Positions 39,010-50,037 are shown, counted from the stretch's first letter. The stretch is DNA of 64,000 nt from Mobilicoccus caccae (GCF_030161635.1 NZ_BSUO01000001.1:1469199-1533198); one strand, 5' to 3'. Translations and numbers: made by a program. The notes: generated from the sequence alone by a model not told the origin.

Positions 39010-39539
39010 GCACTCCGACACCCACCGACGACGCGACGACGGTCCAGGAACAGACCGGCTCGCACCGGGCCGCGGGCCCCTGGATCGGGCTGGTGGCCCG
39101 GCTCGTCCTCGGCGGTGTCCTGCTCGTCGCCGGAGCCCTCAAGGTGGGCACGCCGCTGGTGGCGGCCCGGGCCGTGCAGGCCTATCAGATCCTCCCCTTC
39201 GACCTCGCCGGGTACATCGGCATGGCCCTGCCGGTCATCGAGATCATCCTGGGCGCCCTGCTGATCCTCGGGCTCTTCACGCGACCGGCCGCCATCGGCG
39301 GCACCCTGCTCATGGTCGTGTTCATCGCCGGGATCGCCTCGGCCTGGGCCCGCGGCCTCTCGATCGACTGCGGCTGCTTCGGCGGAGGCGGCACCGTCGC
39401 CCCCGAGGAGACGCAGTACGGCATCGACATCGCCCGCGACGTCGCGTTCGCCCTGTGCGGTCTCTGGCTCATCCTCCGGCCCCGCACCGCACTCAGTCTC
39501 GACAGCAAGATCTCCCCTGAAAGGACCCCCACCGCATGA
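39006..39539 (+). CDS. MauE/DoxX-family membrane redox protein
   Basis: A 177-residue membrane protein of the MauE/DoxX family with four hydrophobic segments (LVARLVLGGVLLVAGALKVG, IGMALPVIEIILGALLILGL, AAIGGTLLMVVFIAGIASAWA and a fourth near the end). A cysteine pair sits in SIDCGCFGGGG just outside the third helix. In MauE homologues such cysteines are thought to pass electrons to an extracytoplasmic thiol oxidoreductase. It overlaps the next gene, a DsbA-like thioredoxin, by 4 bp and trpA by 4 bp, so the pair probably works together in disulfide formation. Confidence 0.85.
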   Translation: MSTPTPTDDATTVQEQTGSHRAAGPWIGLVARLVLGGVLLVAGALKVGTPLVAARAVQAYQILPFDLAGYIGMALPVIEIILGALLILGLFTRPAAIGGTLLMVVFIAGIASAWARGLSIDCGCFGGGGTVAPEETQYGIDIARDVAFALCGLWLILRPRTALSLDSKISPERTPTA

Positions 39540-40321
39540 GCACCAGCTCGAACGACCGGAGCGCACGGCAGGCCAAGATCAAGGCCGCCGCGCCGAAGGA
39601 GAGCAACCTCAAGCCCGTCCTCGCGACGATCATCGCGGTGCTCGCGATCGCGGGCATCGCCGCCGCCATCGTCTTCGGGATGCAGGACCGTGGGGGCGAC
39701 GACGCCCAGGCCGCCGGGGTCCCGCGCGGCGCGCAGTCGGCCAACGGCGGAATCCTGCTGAACGCGACGGACCCGGGGCAGGGTGTCCCGGTCGTCGACG
39801 TCTACGAGGACTTCCAGTGCCACTGGTGCAAGACGTTCCACGAGATCCTCGGTCCGAAGCTCGACGAGCTCGCCACCTCGGGCGAGGCCAAGGTCGTCAT
39901 CCACATGAAGAACTTCCTCGACCAGGGGGAGTCGGGTGAGTCGACGCGGATCGCGAACGCCGCCGCCTGTGCCGCGGACGTGAGTCCTCAGGCGTTCATG
40001 AAGACCAGGGACGCCCTGATGAACGCGCAGCCGGAGCAGGGTCAGCCCGGTTGGACCGAGGAGACGATGAAGAAGATCGCCGACGACGCCGGCATCACCG
40101 GTGATGCCCGCCAGACGTACGACAAGTGCGTCTCCGACGTGAAGTACAAGTCCTACATCGCCGCCGTCGACGAGCAGAGCGCGCGCGACGGTGTGACGGC
40201 GACCCCCTCCTACAAGATCAACGGCCAGCCGTTCGACCTGGGGCAGGTGCTCGACCAGAACACCGGCGCGACCAACCCCGAGGCCTTCACCCAGGCCGTC
40301 GAGGCCGCGAAGAAGAACTGA
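39536..40321 (+). CDS. DsbA-family thiol:disulfide oxidoreductase, membrane-anchored
   Basis: A 261-residue protein with a short basic cytoplasmic tail, one membrane helix at residues about 27-48 (PVLATIIAVLAIAGIAAAIVF) and an extracytoplasmic DsbA-like thioredoxin domain. The active site is CHWC in YEDFQCHWCKTFHE (residues about 98-101), and the cis-Pro loop is TPSYKINGQPF. Two further Cys lie in AACAADVS and DKCVSD. It should oxidise or isomerise disulfides in exported proteins, with electrons exchanged through the neighbouring MauE-like protein. lgt follows after 2 bp. Confidence 0.9.
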   Translation: MSTSSNDRSARQAKIKAAAPKESNLKPVLATIIAVLAIAGIAAAIVFGMQDRGGDDAQAAGVPRGAQSANGGILLNATDPGQGVPVVDVYEDFQCHWCKTFHEILGPKLDELATSGEAKVVIHMKNFLDQGESGESTRIANAAACAADVSPQAFMKTRDALMNAQPEQGQPGWTEETMKKIADDAGITGDARQTYDKCVSDVKYKSYIAAVDEQSARDGVTATPSYKINGQPFDLGQVLDQNTGATNPEAFTQAVEAAKKN

Positions 40322-40323
40322 CC

Positions 40324-41307
40324 GTGATCGCCGCGATCCCGAGTCCGGAGCAGGCGATCTGGTTCCTCGGGCCCGTGCCCGTGCGGGCCTACGCCCTGTG
40401 CCTGCTGGCCGGGATCGTCGTCGCCCTGTGGTGGACGGGGCGCCGCCTGGACGCACGGGGTGCCCGTGAGGACGCGATATGGGACATCGGCGTCTGGGCG
40501 GTGCCGTTCGGGATCGTCGGTGGCCGCCTCTACCACGTGATCTCGTCCCCGGGGCCGTACTTCGGTCCCGGGGGCGACCCGGTCGACGCGCTGAAGATCT
40601 GGCAGGGCGGACTCGGCATCTGGGGCGCGGTGGCTCTCGGCGCGCTGGGCGCCTGGATCGGAGCCCGACGGGTCGGTGTGGACTTCCGGATGCTGGCGAC
40701 CGCCGTCGCGCCACCGCTGGCCGTCGCCCAGGCGATCGGTCGGTGGGGCAACTGGTTCAACAACGAGCTCTACGGTGGCCCGACCGACGTGCCCTGGGCG
40801 CTGCAGATCCACGCGTGGGACCCCTCCCGCGGGCAGGCGTTGCGCGACTCCGCCGGTGAGGCGATCGTGCTCGGCACCTACCACCCCACGTTCCTCTACG
40901 AGTCCCTCTGGTGTCTGCTCATCGCCGGGGTGCTCCTGCTGATCGAGCGACGGTGGAAGCCGGCGCCGGGGCAGCTGTTCGCGGCCTACCTGATGCTCTA
41001 CACCCTCGGGCGCGGGTTCATCGAGAGCGTGCGCATCGACGAGGCGACGATCGTCCTCGGACTCCGCCTCAACGTGTGGACCTCGGTACTGGTCTTCGCC
41101 TTCGGTGCGCTGCTGTGGTGGATCTGGAGGAGACGGGGCGCTGCAGACACTTCGCAGCCACGCTCCGCGGTCGTCGACCACGTCGCGGGCCCCGATACCT
41201 CCGGGGGTGACGGACGTGCCCGCGGCAGGGCGCGGGCCCGCCCTGTTGTGATGCGGGTCACGTTCAGGGGTCGCGTTCGAGGTCGGTCCAGCATGACGAA
41301 CCCGTGA
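40324..41307 (+). CDS. lgt: Prolipoprotein diacylglyceryl transferase
   Basis: Transfers diacylglycerol from phosphatidylglycerol to the lipobox cysteine of prolipoproteins in the membrane. The 327-residue protein has about seven membrane segments, the essential VPVRAYALCLLAGIVVALWW start region, GGRLYHVISS and the signature AIGRWGNWFNNELYGGPT. GTG at 40324 gives a standard N-terminus. The last about 60 residues form an Arg/Ala-rich tail (GDGRARGRARARP) longer than in model enzymes, as seen in several actinobacteria. Substrates in this window include the ABC binding protein and probably the lipoprotein at 59593. Confidence 0.95.
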   Translation: MIAAIPSPEQAIWFLGPVPVRAYALCLLAGIVVALWWTGRRLDARGAREDAIWDIGVWAVPFGIVGGRLYHVISSPGPYFGPGGDPVDALKIWQGGLGIWGAVALGALGAWIGARRVGVDFRMLATAVAPPLAVAQAIGRWGNWFNNELYGGPTDVPWALQIHAWDPSRGQALRDSAGEAIVLGTYHPTFLYESLWCLLIAGVLLLIERRWKPAPGQLFAAYLMLYTLGRGFIESVRIDEATIVLGLRLNVWTSVLVFAFGALLWWIWRRRGAADTSQPRSAVVDHVAGPDTSGGDGRARGRARARPVVMRVTFRGRVRGRSSMTNP

Positions 41308-41530
41308 CCTGTATGGATATGCAGCGACGCGTGGTGACCTCGGCTCGACGACGATCGGTGGTCGAGAACTGGCGTCCACGATTCGAGATGGGTGCGTGAT
41401 TGTCCGCGCTTCGAGACGCTAATCTCAGCGCACTGGCCGACGTCGTCCAGGACTCATCCCTTCATGTGCCGATTCGATTCGACCATGTCCGTGCGTCGAC
41501 TCCGTCGACCATGTCCCAAGGACGGTGTTC

Positions 41531-44500
41531 ATGCCTCCTGCCTTCTCCGCACTCCCCGAAGCCACCGGTCTGTACGACCCCTCCCGCGAACACGACGCCT
41601 GTGGCGTCGCCATGGTCGCCACCCTGCGTGGCACTCCAGGGCACGACATCGTGCAGAACGGGCTGCAGGCCCTGCTCAACCTCGACCACCGAGGAGCCAC
41701 CGGGGCGGACCCGACCGTCGGCGACGGGGCCGGCATCCTCATCCAGATCCCCGACGAGTTCTTCCGCGTCGTGTCGGGCATCGAGCTGCCCGCGCCCGGG
41801 CACTACGTCGTCGGGACGGCCTACCTGCCGCAGGACGAGGACGAGGCGGCCGTGGTGCGCGAGCAGTTCGACGCCCTCGCCGCCGAGGAGGGCCTGGAGG
41901 TCCTCGGTCGCCGTGAGGTGCCGGTCGACACCACGGGGATCGGCGAGGCCGCGCTGGAGGTCATGCCGACCTTCGAGCAGGTCTTCCTCGGCCCGGACAC
42001 GGCGGGCGTCCACGGGCTGCCGCTGGAGCGACGGGCGTTCTGCCTGCGCAAGCGCGCCGAACGCGATCTCGAGATCTACTTCCCGTCCCTGTCGTGCCGC
42101 ACGATCGTCTACAAGGGGATGCTCACCCCCTCGCAGTTGACGACGTTCTACCCCGACCTCTCGGACGAGCGGATGACCAGCGAACTCGCCCTGGTGCACT
42201 CGCGCTTCTCGACCAACACCTTTCCCACGTGGACCCTCGCGCACCCCTTCCGGCTCATCGCCCACAACGGCGAGATCAACACGGTCAAGGGCAACCGCAA
42301 CTGGATGCGCGCACGGGAGTCGCTGCTCAAGAGCGACCTGCTCGGCGGCGACCTCGAGCGCCTCTTCCCGATCTGCACGCCGGGGGCCTCGGACTCGGCC
42401 AGCTTCGACGAGGTCCTCGAACTGCTGCACCTCGGTGGCCGCTCGCTGCCCCACGCGGTGCTCATGATGATCCCCGAGGCGTGGGAGAACCACGCCGAGA
42501 TGGACGCCGCCCGCCGGGCGTTCTACCAGTACCACTCGATGTTCATGGAGCCCTGGGACGGACCCGCCGCGGTCGCGTTCTCCGACGGCCGGCTCGTGGG
42601 CGCGGTGCTCGACCGCAACGGGCTGCGCCCGGGCCGGTACTGGGTGACCGACGACGGCCTGGTCGTCCTCGGCTCGGAGGCCGGAGTCCTGCCGATCGAC
42701 CCCTCGCGCGTCAAGCAACGCGGCCGGCTCAAGCCGGGTCGGATGTTCCTCGTCGACACCGACCAGGGACGCATCGTGGGCGACGACGAGATCAAGGCCG
42801 CCCTCGCCGCGGAGCACCCGTACGAGCAGTGGCTCTCCGACGGCCTGGTCAGCCTCGCCGACCTGCCCGAACGCGAGCACATCCTGCACACGCCGAACTC
42901 GGTGGCACGCCGCCAGCAGACCTTCGGCTACACCCAGGAGGAGCTGCGCATCATCCTCGGGCCCATGGCCCGCACGGGCGCGGAGGCGCTGGGCTCGATG
43001 GGCACCGACACCCCCGTCGCGGTGCTGTCGGAGCGCCCGCGTCTGCTGTTCGACTACTTCACCCAGCTGTTCGCGCAGGTGACCAACCCGCCGCTGGACG
43101 CCATCCGTGAAGAACTGGTCACCTCCCTCGGTTCCGCGCTCGGCCCCGAGGCGAACATGCTCACCCCCGGCCCGGAGCACGCCCACCACGTGATCGTGCC
43201 GTTCCCCGTCATCGACAACGACGAACTGGCCAAGATCGTCCACATCGACGAGGACGCCTTCGGCGAGGTGCAGGGCGAGCGTCGCACCGTCGTGGTCAAG
43301 GGCCTGTACGAGGTCGCGGGTGGCGCGCCGGCGCTGCGCAAGCGGCTGCAGATGATCTTCAAGGAGGTCTCGGCCGCGATCTCCCGGGGCGCGAGGTTCG
43401 TCGTGCTCTCCGACCGCGACTCCGGCCCCGACCTCGCCCCGATCCCCTCCCTGCTGCTCACGGCCGCCGTGCACCACCACCTGGTCCGCGAGAAGACCCG
43501 CACCGACGTCGGTCTCATCGTCGAGTCCGGCGACGTGCGCGAGGTCCACCACATCGCCCTGCTCATCGGGTACGGCGCGGCCATCGTCAACCCCTACCTG
43601 GCGATGGAGACCGCCGAGGACCTCGTGCGCCGCGGCGGCCTCCCCGGCGTCACCGCGGAGGAGGCGACGGCCAACATCGTCAAGGCGCTCGGCAAGGGCG
43701 TCCTCAAGGTCATGTCGAAGATGGGCATCAGCACCGTGGCCTCCTACCGCGGCGCGCAGGTGTTCGAGTGCATCGGCCTGTCCCAGGAGGTCGTCGACGC
43801 GTACTTCACGGGGACGACCAGTCAGCTCGGCGGTGTCGGACTCGACGTCATCGCCGAGGAGGTCGCCGCCCGCCACGCCCTGGCCTACCCCAAGGACGGC
43901 ATCTCGCCCTCGCACCGCGTGCTGCCCATCGGCGGTGAGTACCAGTGGCGCCGTGAGGGGGAGCCGCACCTGTTCGACCCCGAGACGGTGTTCCGCCTGC
44001 AGCACTCCACCCGGGCACGCCGGTACGACGTCTTCAAGCAGTACACCGCCCGGGTCGACGACCAGAGCCGCCGCCTCATGACGCTGCGCGGCCTGTTCAC
44101 CTTCACCCCGGGCCTGCGCAAGCCGGTGCCGATCGAGGAGGTCGAACCGGCCTCGGAGATCGTCAAGAGGTTCAGCACCGGCGCGATGAGCTACGGCTCG
44201 ATCAGCCAGGAGGCGCACGAGACCCTCGCCGTCGCGATGAACCGCATCGGCGGCAAGTCCAACACCGGTGAGGGCGGCGAGGACGTCGACCGGCTGCTCG
44301 ACCCGACGCGGCGCAGCGCGATCAAGCAGGTCGCCTCCGGCCGGTTCGGGGTGACGAGCCTCTACCTCACCCACGCCGACGACATCCAGATCAAGATGGC
44401 CCAGGGCGCCAAGCCGGGCGAGGGCGGTCAACTGCCCGGCCCGAAGGTGTACCCGTGGGTGGCCAAGACGCGGCACAGCACGCCCGGGGTCGGTCTCATC

Positions 44501-46096
44501 TCCCCGCCGCCCCACCACGACATCTACTCGATCGAGGACCTCGCCCAGCTCATCCACGACCTCAAGAACGCGAACCCGAACGCGCGCATCCACGTCAAGC
44601 TCGTCTCCGAGGTCGGGGTCGGCACCGTGGCCGCGGGCGTGAGCAAGGCGCACGCCGACGTGGTGCTCGTCTCCGGCCACGACGGCGGGACGGGAGCCTC
44701 CCCGCTGACCTCGCTCAAGCACGCGGGCGCGCCGTGGGAGCTCGGCCTGGCCGAGACCCAGCAGACGCTCGTGCTCAACCGGTTGCGCGACCGGATCGTC
44801 GTCCAGACCGACGGTCAGCTCAAGACCGGCCGCGACGTCGTCGTCGCGGCGCTGCTCGGCGCCGAGGAGTACGGCTTCGCGACCGCGCCGCTGGTGGTGT
44901 CGGGTTGCATCATGATGCGGGTCTGCCACCAGGACACGTGCCCCGTCGGCATCGCCACCCAGAACCCGGAGCTGCGCGAGCGGTTCACGGGCAAGCCGGA
45001 GTTCGTCGAGACCTTCTTCGAGTACATCGCCGAGGAGGTCCGCGAGCACCTCGCGGCGTTGGGATTCCGCTCGCTGCAGGAGGCCATCGGCCGGTCCTCG
45101 GTGCTCGACACGGCCGATGCCGTCGCCCACTGGAAGGCCTCGGGCCTCGACCTCGCGCCGCTGCTCGTGGAGGCCGTGCCCGACGAGGGCTCCGAGCGCT
45201 ACTGCACGACGGGTCAGGACCACGCCCTGGGCAACGCCATGGACGTGGACCTCATCTCCCAGGCGCGCTCGGCCATCGACGGTGGCCCCGACGGCCGGCC
45301 GGGTGATCCCGTGCGCATCACCGGCGAGATCCGCAACGTCAACCGGACGGTCGGCACGATGCTCGGACACGAGGTCACCGCCGCCCACCCCGACGGACTG
45401 CCCACCGACCACATCACGGTCGAACTCACCGGCGAGGCGGGCCAGAGCTTCGGCGCCTTCCTGCCCGCCGGGGTCAGCCTCCGCCTGCTGGGGGAGGCCA
45501 ACGACTACGTCGGCAAGGGTCTGTCCGGCGGCAAGATCTCGGTGCGCCCCGCACTCGGGTCGCCGATCGCCGCGGAGACCAACGTCATCGCCGGCAACGT
45601 CATCGCCTACGGCGCCACCAGCGGAGAGCTGTTCTTGCGCGGCCAGGCCGGCGAGCGGTTCTGCGTCCGCAACTCCGGCGCCACGGCTGTCGTCGAGGGC
45701 ATCGGCGACCACGGGTGTGAGTACATGACCGGTGGTGTCGTCGTCATCCTCGGCAAGGTCGGTCGCAACTTCGGTGCGGGCATGTCAGGCGGCAACGCCT
45801 ACGTGCTCGATCTGGACCCGCGGCAGGTCAACCCCGAACTCGTCGACGTCGTCCGCCTGCGCGAGAAGGACGACGACGTGCTCGAGGACCTGCTCCGCAG
45901 ACACGTGGAGGAGACCGGATCGGCCGTCGCCGCAGGGCTGCTGGCCGACTGGCCCGACGCCCGGGCCCGGTTCTCCCTCGTGTTGCCCCGCGCCTACCAG
46001 CGCGTCCTCGACGTCCGCGACGAAGCGGCGTCCCAAGGTCTGTCCCCCGACTCCCCCCAGGTGTGGGAGCGCATCATGGAGGTGACCCGTGGCTGA
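41531..46096 (+). CDS. gltB: Glutamate synthase large subunit
   Basis: Transfers the amide nitrogen of glutamine to 2-oxoglutarate. A 23-residue propeptide precedes the catalytic Cys24 ([15 protein letters not shown]), which after processing becomes the N-terminal glutaminase nucleophile. The class II amidotransferase domain (about 24-430) has [25 protein letters not shown] in two blocks. The central and FMN domains follow, with [13 protein letters not shown] and [18 protein letters not shown], and the 3Fe-4S cysteines in [17 protein letters not shown]. The C-terminal beta-helix (GxxG repeats) is present. At 1521 residues it is full length. ATG at 41531 preferred; a TAATCT box at 41420 may be its -10. 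Overlaps gltD by 8 bp. Confidence 0.97.
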   Translation: MPPAFSALPEATGLYDPSREHDACGVAMVATLRGTPGHDIVQNGLQALLNLDHRGATGADPTVGDGAGILIQIPDEFFRVVSGIELPAPGHYVVGTAYLPQDEDEAAVVREQFDALAAEEGLEVLGRREVPVDTTGIGEAALEVMPTFEQVFLGPDTAGVHGLPLERRAFCLRKRAERDLEIYFPSLSCRTIVYKGMLTPSQLTTFYPDLSDERMTSELALVHSRFSTNTFPTWTLAHPFRLIAHNGEINTVKGNRNWMRARESLLKSDLLGGDLERLFPICTPGASDSASFDEVLELLHLGGRSLPHAVLMMIPEAWENHAEMDAARRAFYQYHSMFMEPWDGPAAVAFSDGRLVGAVLDRNGLRPGRYWVTDDGLVVLGSEAGVLPIDPSRVKQRGRLKPGRMFLVDTDQGRIVGDDEIKAALAAEHPYEQWLSDGLVSLADLPEREHILHTPNSVARRQQTFGYTQEELRIILGPMARTGAEALGSMGTDTPVAVLSERPRLLFDYFTQLFAQVTNPPLDAIREELVTSLGSALGPEANMLTPGPEHAHHVIVPFPVIDNDELAKIVHIDEDAFGEVQGERRTVVVKGLYEVAGGAPALRKRLQMIFKEVSAAISRGARFVVLSDRDSGPDLAPIPSLLLTAAVHHHLVREKTRTDVGLIVESGDVREVHHIALLIGYGAAIVNPYLAMETAEDLVRRGGLPGVTAEEATANIVKALGKGVLKVMSKMGISTVASYRGAQVFECIGLSQEVVDAYFTGTTSQLGGVGLDVIAEEVAARHALAYPKDGISPSHRVLPIGGEYQWRREGEPHLFDPETVFRLQHSTRARRYDVFKQYTARVDDQSRRLMTLRGLFTFTPGLRKPVPIEEVEPASEIVKRFSTGAMSYGSISQEAHETLAVAMNRIGGKSNTGEGGEDVDRLLDPTRRSAIKQVASGRFGVTSLYLTHADDIQIKMAQGAKPGEGGQLPGPKVYPWVAKTRHSTPGVGLISPPPHHDIYSIEDLAQLIHDLKNANPNARIHVKLVSEVGVGTVAAGVSKAHADVVLVSGHDGGTGASPLTSLKHAGAPWELGLAETQQTLVLNRLRDRIVVQTDGQLKTGRDVVVAALLGAEEYGFATAPLVVSGCIMMRVCHQDTCPVGIATQNPELRERFTGKPEFVETFFEYIAEEVREHLAALGFRSLQEAIGRSSVLDTADAVAHWKASGLDLAPLLVEAVPDEGSERYCTTGQDHALGNAMDVDLISQARSAIDGGPDGRPGDPVRITGEIRNVNRTVGTMLGHEVTAAHPDGLPTDHITVELTGEAGQSFGAFLPAGVSLRLLGEANDYVGKGLSGGKISVRPALGSPIAAETNVIAGNVIAYGATSGELFLRGQAGERFCVRNSGATAVVEGIGDHGCEYMTGGVVVILGKVGRNFGAGMSGGNAYVLDLDPRQVNPELVDVVRLREKDDDVLEDLLRRHVEETGSAVAAGLLADWPDARARFSLVLPRAYQRVLDVRDEAASQGLSPDSPQVWERIMEVTRG

Positions 46097-47543
46097 TCCC
46101 CAGGGCTTTCTCAAGCACCGCGAACGTGGCCTTCCCGCCCGACGTCCGGTCTCGGTCCGCATCAAGGACTGGAAGGAGGTCTACGAGGAGCAGGAGGCCG
46201 GCCAACTCAAGGAGCAGGCCGGGCGCTGCATGGACTGCGGAATCCCCTTCTGCCACAGTGCCTGCCCCCTCGGAAACCTCATCCCCGAATGGAACACGTT
46301 CACGTGGAACGGGCGGTGGCCTGAGGCGATCGAGCGGCTGCACGCCACGAACAACTTCCCGGAGTTCACCGGGAGGCTGTGCCCGGCGCCGTGTGAGTCT
46401 GCGTGCGTCCTCGGCATCAACCAGCCGGCGGTGACGATCAAGCAGGTCGAGGTCAGCATCATCGAGAAGGCCTTCGATCTCGGACGCGTGGAGCCCGTGA
46501 TCCCCGAGCGGCTCTCCGGCCGCACGGTCGCGGTGATCGGCTCGGGACCGGCCGGACTGGCCGCCGCCCAGCAGTTGACCCGCGCCGGACACACGGTGGC
46601 GGTGTTCGAGCGCGCCGACAAGGCCGGTGGTCTGCTGCGGTACGGCATCCCCGAGTTCAAGATGGAGAAGTCGGTGCTCGATCGTCGCCTCGCGCAGATG
46701 CGGGCCGAGGGGACGCGTTTTCGCACCGGCGTCGAGATCGGCAAGGACCTCACGGCCGAGGACGTGCGTCGCCGCTACGACGCCGTCGTCCTCGCCGTCG
46801 GTGCCACCGTGCCGCGCGACCTGCCGGTGCCCGGGCGTGAACTCTCCGGCGTCCACCAGGCGATGGACTATCTGCCGCAGGCCAACCGGGTCTCCCTCGG
46901 GCAGGAGGTGGCCGACCAGATCGTGGCCACCGGCAAGGACGTCATCGTCATCGGCGGCGGCGACACCGGCGCGGACTGCATCGGGACGGCCCACCGGCAG
47001 GGTGCCCGCTCGGTGACGAGCCTGGAGATCATGCCGCAGCCCGGCGAGCAGCGCGCCGCGGCGCACCCGTGGCCGACCTACCCCGTGCTGTACCGCGTCG
47101 CCAGCGCCCACGAGGAGGGCGGCGAGCGCGTGTACTCCGTGAGCACCAAGGAGTTCGTCGGCGAGGACGGCGCCGTGTCCGGTCTGCGACTGACCGAGGT
47201 GACGTTCGAGGACGGTCGCCCCGTCGAGGTCGAGGGGAGCGAGCGGGTCCTGCCCGCCCAGTTGGTGCTCCTGGCCATGGGCTTCCTCGGTCCGCAGGGT
47301 GAGGGGCTCGTCGAACAGCTCGGGGTGGAGCGGGACGCCCGGTCCAACATCGTGCGCGACGAGCAGTACATGACGACGGTGCCCGGGGTCTTCGCCGCCG
47401 GTGACGCGGGCCGCGGGCAGTCGCTCATCGTCTGGGCGATCGCCGAGGGCCGTGCCGCCGCGCAAGGTGTCGACGCCTGGCTGTCGGGACAGTCGACGCT
47501 GCCCCGTCCGATCTCGCCGACGGATCGCCCGCTCATGGCGTAA
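46089..47543 (+). CDS. gltD: Glutamate synthase small subunit
   Basis: Flavoprotein that passes NADPH electrons to GltB. The 484-residue protein has the N-terminal Fe-S cysteines in [17 protein letters not shown] and [17 protein letters not shown] motif [24 protein letters not shown] motif [20 protein letters not shown] and the C-terminal [24 protein letters not shown] at 46089 lies inside the end of gltB. Function depends on GltB. Followed by a terminator. Confidence 0.97.
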   Translation: MADPQGFLKHRERGLPARRPVSVRIKDWKEVYEEQEAGQLKEQAGRCMDCGIPFCHSACPLGNLIPEWNTFTWNGRWPEAIERLHATNNFPEFTGRLCPAPCESACVLGINQPAVTIKQVEVSIIEKAFDLGRVEPVIPERLSGRTVAVIGSGPAGLAAAQQLTRAGHTVAVFERADKAGGLLRYGIPEFKMEKSVLDRRLAQMRAEGTRFRTGVEIGKDLTAEDVRRRYDAVVLAVGATVPRDLPVPGRELSGVHQAMDYLPQANRVSLGQEVADQIVATGKDVIVIGGGDTGADCIGTAHRQGARSVTSLEIMPQPGEQRAAAHPWPTYPVLYRVASAHEEGGERVYSVSTKEFVGEDGAVSGLRLTEVTFEDGRPVEVEGSERVLPAQLVLLAMGFLGPQGEGLVEQLGVERDARSNIVRDEQYMTTVPGVFAAGDAGRGQSLIVWAIAEGRAAAQGVDAWLSGQSTLPRPISPTDRPLMA

Positions 47544-47610
47544 TCCCTGGCGCCCGCTGCGGGTTCAGGACGGGCGTCCGAACCGTCCAGGTTCGCGAAG
47601 TGTTCACGAA

Positions 47611-47650
47611 GCGGCCCCGCGACACCGGTCGATCCGGTGCGCGGGGCCGC
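47611..47650 (+). terminator. Hairpin terminator after gltD
   Basis: GCGGCCCCGCG plus CACCGG (one bulged A between them) pairs with CCGGTG plus CGCGGGGCCGC around a TCGAT loop, 68 bp past the gltD stop and just before the pyk promoter. Confidence 0.75.
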
Positions 47651-47674
47651 GTGCTGCCGACCTAACATGGGGGC

Positions 47675-49093
47675 ATGCGTCGCGCGAAGATCGTCAGCAC
47701 TCTAGGACCGGCCGTCAACTCCAAGGAGGACATCCGACGCCTCATCGACGCGGGCATCGACGTCGCCCGCATCAACCGATCCCACGGCTCGTACGACGAG
47801 CACGAGCAGCAGATCAAGTGGGTGCACGAGGGCGCCGCGGAGTCGGGCCGCGCGGTCGCGGTGCTCGTCGACCTCCAGGGTCCGAAGATCCGCACCGGCC
47901 GGTTCTCCGGAGGTCCGGTGCACCTCGCCGTCGGTGACGTCTTCACCATCACGGTCGATGACGTCGACGGCGACCGCGATCGCGTCTCCACGACCTTCAA
48001 GGGGTTGCCGGGCGATGTGCGCGTAGGCGACACGCTCCTCATCGACGACGGCAAGATCTCTCTGCGGGCGACCGAGATCACCGACACCGACGTGACGTGC
48101 ACGGTCATCGAGGGCGGCACGGTGAGCAACAACAAGGGCATCAACCTGCCCGGGGTCGCCGTCAGTGTGCCCGCACTGTCCGAGAAGGACGAGGAGGACC
48201 TGCGCTGGGCCCTGCGCGTCGGCGCAGACTGGATCGCGCTGTCGTTCGTGCGGGACGCGGCCGACATCACCCGGGTGCACGAGATCATGGCCGAGGTCGG
48301 ACTCGTCCGCCCGGTCATCGCCAAGATCGAGAAGCCGCAGGCCGTGGCCAACCTCCCCGAGATCGTGGCGGCCTTCGACGGCATCATGGTCGCCCGCGGC
48401 GACCTCGGCGTCGAGATGCCGCTGGAGGAGGTGCCGCTGGTCCAGAAGCGCGCGGTCGAGCTGGCCCGCCGCGACGCCAAGCCGGTCATCGTCGCCACGC
48501 AGGTGCTCGAGTCGATGATCGAGAACTCCCGTCCGACCCGCGCCGAGGCCAGCGACTGCGCCAACGCGGTGCTCGACGGCGCCGACGCCATCATGCTCTC
48601 GGGTGAGACGAGCGTCGGTGCCTGGCCGGTCGTCGCGGTCCGCACGATGGCCCGCATCATCGAGAACACCGAGGACCACGGCCTGGGTCGCATCCCGCCG
48701 CTCGGCACCAACCCGAGCACCACCGGTGGCGCGATCACCAAGTCCGCCGCCGAGATCGGCGAGTTCCTCAACGCCAAGTACCTCGTGACGTTCACCACCT
48801 CGGGCGACTCGGCACGCCGCATGTCGCGGGTGCGGCCCAAGCTCCCCATGCTCGCGTTCACCCAGAAGCCCCACACACGGCGGCGCCTGGCGTTGACGTG
48901 GGGCATCACCGCGTTCCTCATCCCCGAGCTGGAGGACACCGTCTCGATGGTCGGCGCGGTCGACCGCATGCTGCTCGAGCAGGGGCGCTGCACCCACGGC
49001 GACACGATCGTCGTCGTCGCCGGTCGCCCGCACGGCGTCGCGGGCACGACCAACGCCCTGCAGGTCCACCGGGTCGGTGGCCTCGCGGAGTGA
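47675..49093 (+). CDS. pyk: Pyruvate kinase
   Basis: Converts phosphoenolpyruvate and ADP to pyruvate and ATP, last step of glycolysis. The 472-residue protein starts RRAKIVSTLGPAVNSKEDI and has VDLQGPKIRTGRF, the catalytic IAKIEKPQAVANLPEI (Lys and Glu), MVARGDLGVEMP and PTRAEASDCANAVLDGADAI. A TAACAT box 6 nt before the ATG suggests a leaderless mRNA. Full length, standing alone between the gltD terminator and tRNA-Leu. Confidence 0.97.
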   Translation: MRRAKIVSTLGPAVNSKEDIRRLIDAGIDVARINRSHGSYDEHEQQIKWVHEGAAESGRAVAVLVDLQGPKIRTGRFSGGPVHLAVGDVFTITVDDVDGDRDRVSTTFKGLPGDVRVGDTLLIDDGKISLRATEITDTDVTCTVIEGGTVSNNKGINLPGVAVSVPALSEKDEEDLRWALRVGADWIALSFVRDAADITRVHEIMAEVGLVRPVIAKIEKPQAVANLPEIVAAFDGIMVARGDLGVEMPLEEVPLVQKRAVELARRDAKPVIVATQVLESMIENSRPTRAEASDCANAVLDGADAIMLSGETSVGAWPVVAVRTMARIIENTEDHGLGRIPPLGTNPSTTGGAITKSAAEIGEFLNAKYLVTFTTSGDSARRMSRVRPKLPMLAFTQKPHTRRRLALTWGITAFLIPELEDTVSMVGAVDRMLLEQGRCTHGDTIVVVAGRPHGVAGTTNALQVHRVGGLAE

Positions 49094-49160
49094 GCGGCGC
49101 GGGCGCGAGCCCGATAGGACGTGGGGCGCGAGGTCGCTAGACTGATCGCCGCACATCCCC

Positions 49161-49243
49161 GCCGGGGTGGTGGAATGGCAGACACGGAGCACTCAAAATG
49201 CTCTGGCCGAAAGGTCGTGCGGGTTCAAGTCCCGCTCCCGGCA
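49161..49243 (+). tRNA. tRNA-Leu (anticodon CAA)
   Basis: An 83-nt tRNA with acceptor stem GCCGGGG paired to TCCCGGC (last pair G-T), anticodon stem GAGCA/TGCTC around loop CTCAAAA giving anticodon CAA, a variable arm (TGGCCGAAAGGTCG) as in class II leucine tRNAs, and T arm GCGGG-TTCAAGT-CCCGC. Discriminator base A. CCA is not fully encoded (CCG follows). It decodes UUG. Confidence 0.95.
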
Positions 49244-49428
49244 CCGAACGACATCACCTGAGACAGCAGCTCCGGTCTCGGACAGCAGGGCCTGCGCCAC
49301 TGTCTCGTCCTCACCCCCTGTCTCAGGTGCGACACGATGTGGGGCGAGCGCGGCAGAGTGCTTCTCAGGTGGCGAACAGGCGCTCGACCTGGTTCGAAGC
49401 GCGAGATCGGTTCTCGTATCCTGGTCCC

Positions 49429-50037
49429 GTGACTGCAATCGAGAACGACAGCGCCGCACCGGGCGAGAAGGGCCTCCGTATCGTCATCGCGGAGGACGAG
49501 GCGCTCATCCGGCTGGATCTCGCCGAGATGTTGGAAGAGGCCGGCTACGAGGTCGTCGCCCAGGCCGGTGACGGGGCACAGGCCGTGGAGGCGATCCGCG
49601 AGGAGCGCCCCGACCTGGCGATCATGGACGTGAAGATGCCCGAGGTCGACGGCATCACCGCCGCCGCCACGGTGGGCGAGGAGAAGATCTGCCCGGTCGT
49701 CATGCTCACGGCGTTCAGTGACAAGGACCTCGTCGAGCGGGCCCGTGATGCCGGCGTGATGGCCTACGTCGTCAAGCCCTTCACGATCGACGACCTGCGT
49801 CCGGCCATCGACATCGCCCGCTCCCGCTGGGTCGAGTGGCAGGCGCTCACCGCCGAGATCGCCGACCTGTCCGACCGGCTCGAGACCCGCAAGACCGTCG
49901 ACCGCGCCAAGGGCATCCTCATGAAGCAGCTCAAGCTGTCCGAGCAGGACGCGTTCCGCTGGATCCAGAAGACGGCCATGGACCGCCGCCTCGGCATGAA
50001 GGAGGTCGCGGAGGCCGTCATCTCCGGGCTGAAGTAG
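49429..50037 (+). CDS. ANTAR-domain response regulator (PdtaR-like)
   Basis: A 202-residue response regulator. The receiver domain (about 17-130) has IVIAEDEALIRLDLAEML, phosphoacceptor Asp67 in LAIMDVKMPEVDGI, Thr in MLTAFSDKD and Lys in YVVKPF. The C-terminal ANTAR domain (about 135-195) has KTVDRAKGILMKQLKLSEQDA and MKEVAEAVISGLK, so it probably binds a hairpin in RNA and prevents termination. It resembles mycobacterial PdtaR, partner of kinase PdtaS, which is not in this window. GTG at 49429 has TATCCT 6 nt upstream, suggesting a leaderless mRNA. Confidence 0.92.
   Translation: MTAIENDSAAPGEKGLRIVIAEDEALIRLDLAEMLEEAGYEVVAQAGDGAQAVEAIREERPDLAIMDVKMPEVDGITAAATVGEEKICPVVMLTAFSDKDLVERARDAGVMAYVVKPFTIDDLRPAIDIARSRWVEWQALTAEIADLSDRLETRKTVDRAKGILMKQLKLSEQDAFRWIQKTAMDRRLGMKEVAEAVISGLK

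Noticed and set aside
41308..41530. A GlnR box upstream of gltB
   Set aside because: Only isolated GTCAC-like pieces were found, without the 11-bp periodicity seen at glnA.
41462..45712. A 1,416-codon open frame antisense to gltB
   Set aside because: It lies wholly opposite gltB, has composition expected from the reverse of GC-rich codons (Asp/Gly/Val/Arg/Leu-rich) and no recognisable domain; gltB itself is certain.
49167..49571. Open frames across the tRNA-Leu gene
   Set aside because: The tRNA cloverleaf is complete, and the frames have no family resemblance.
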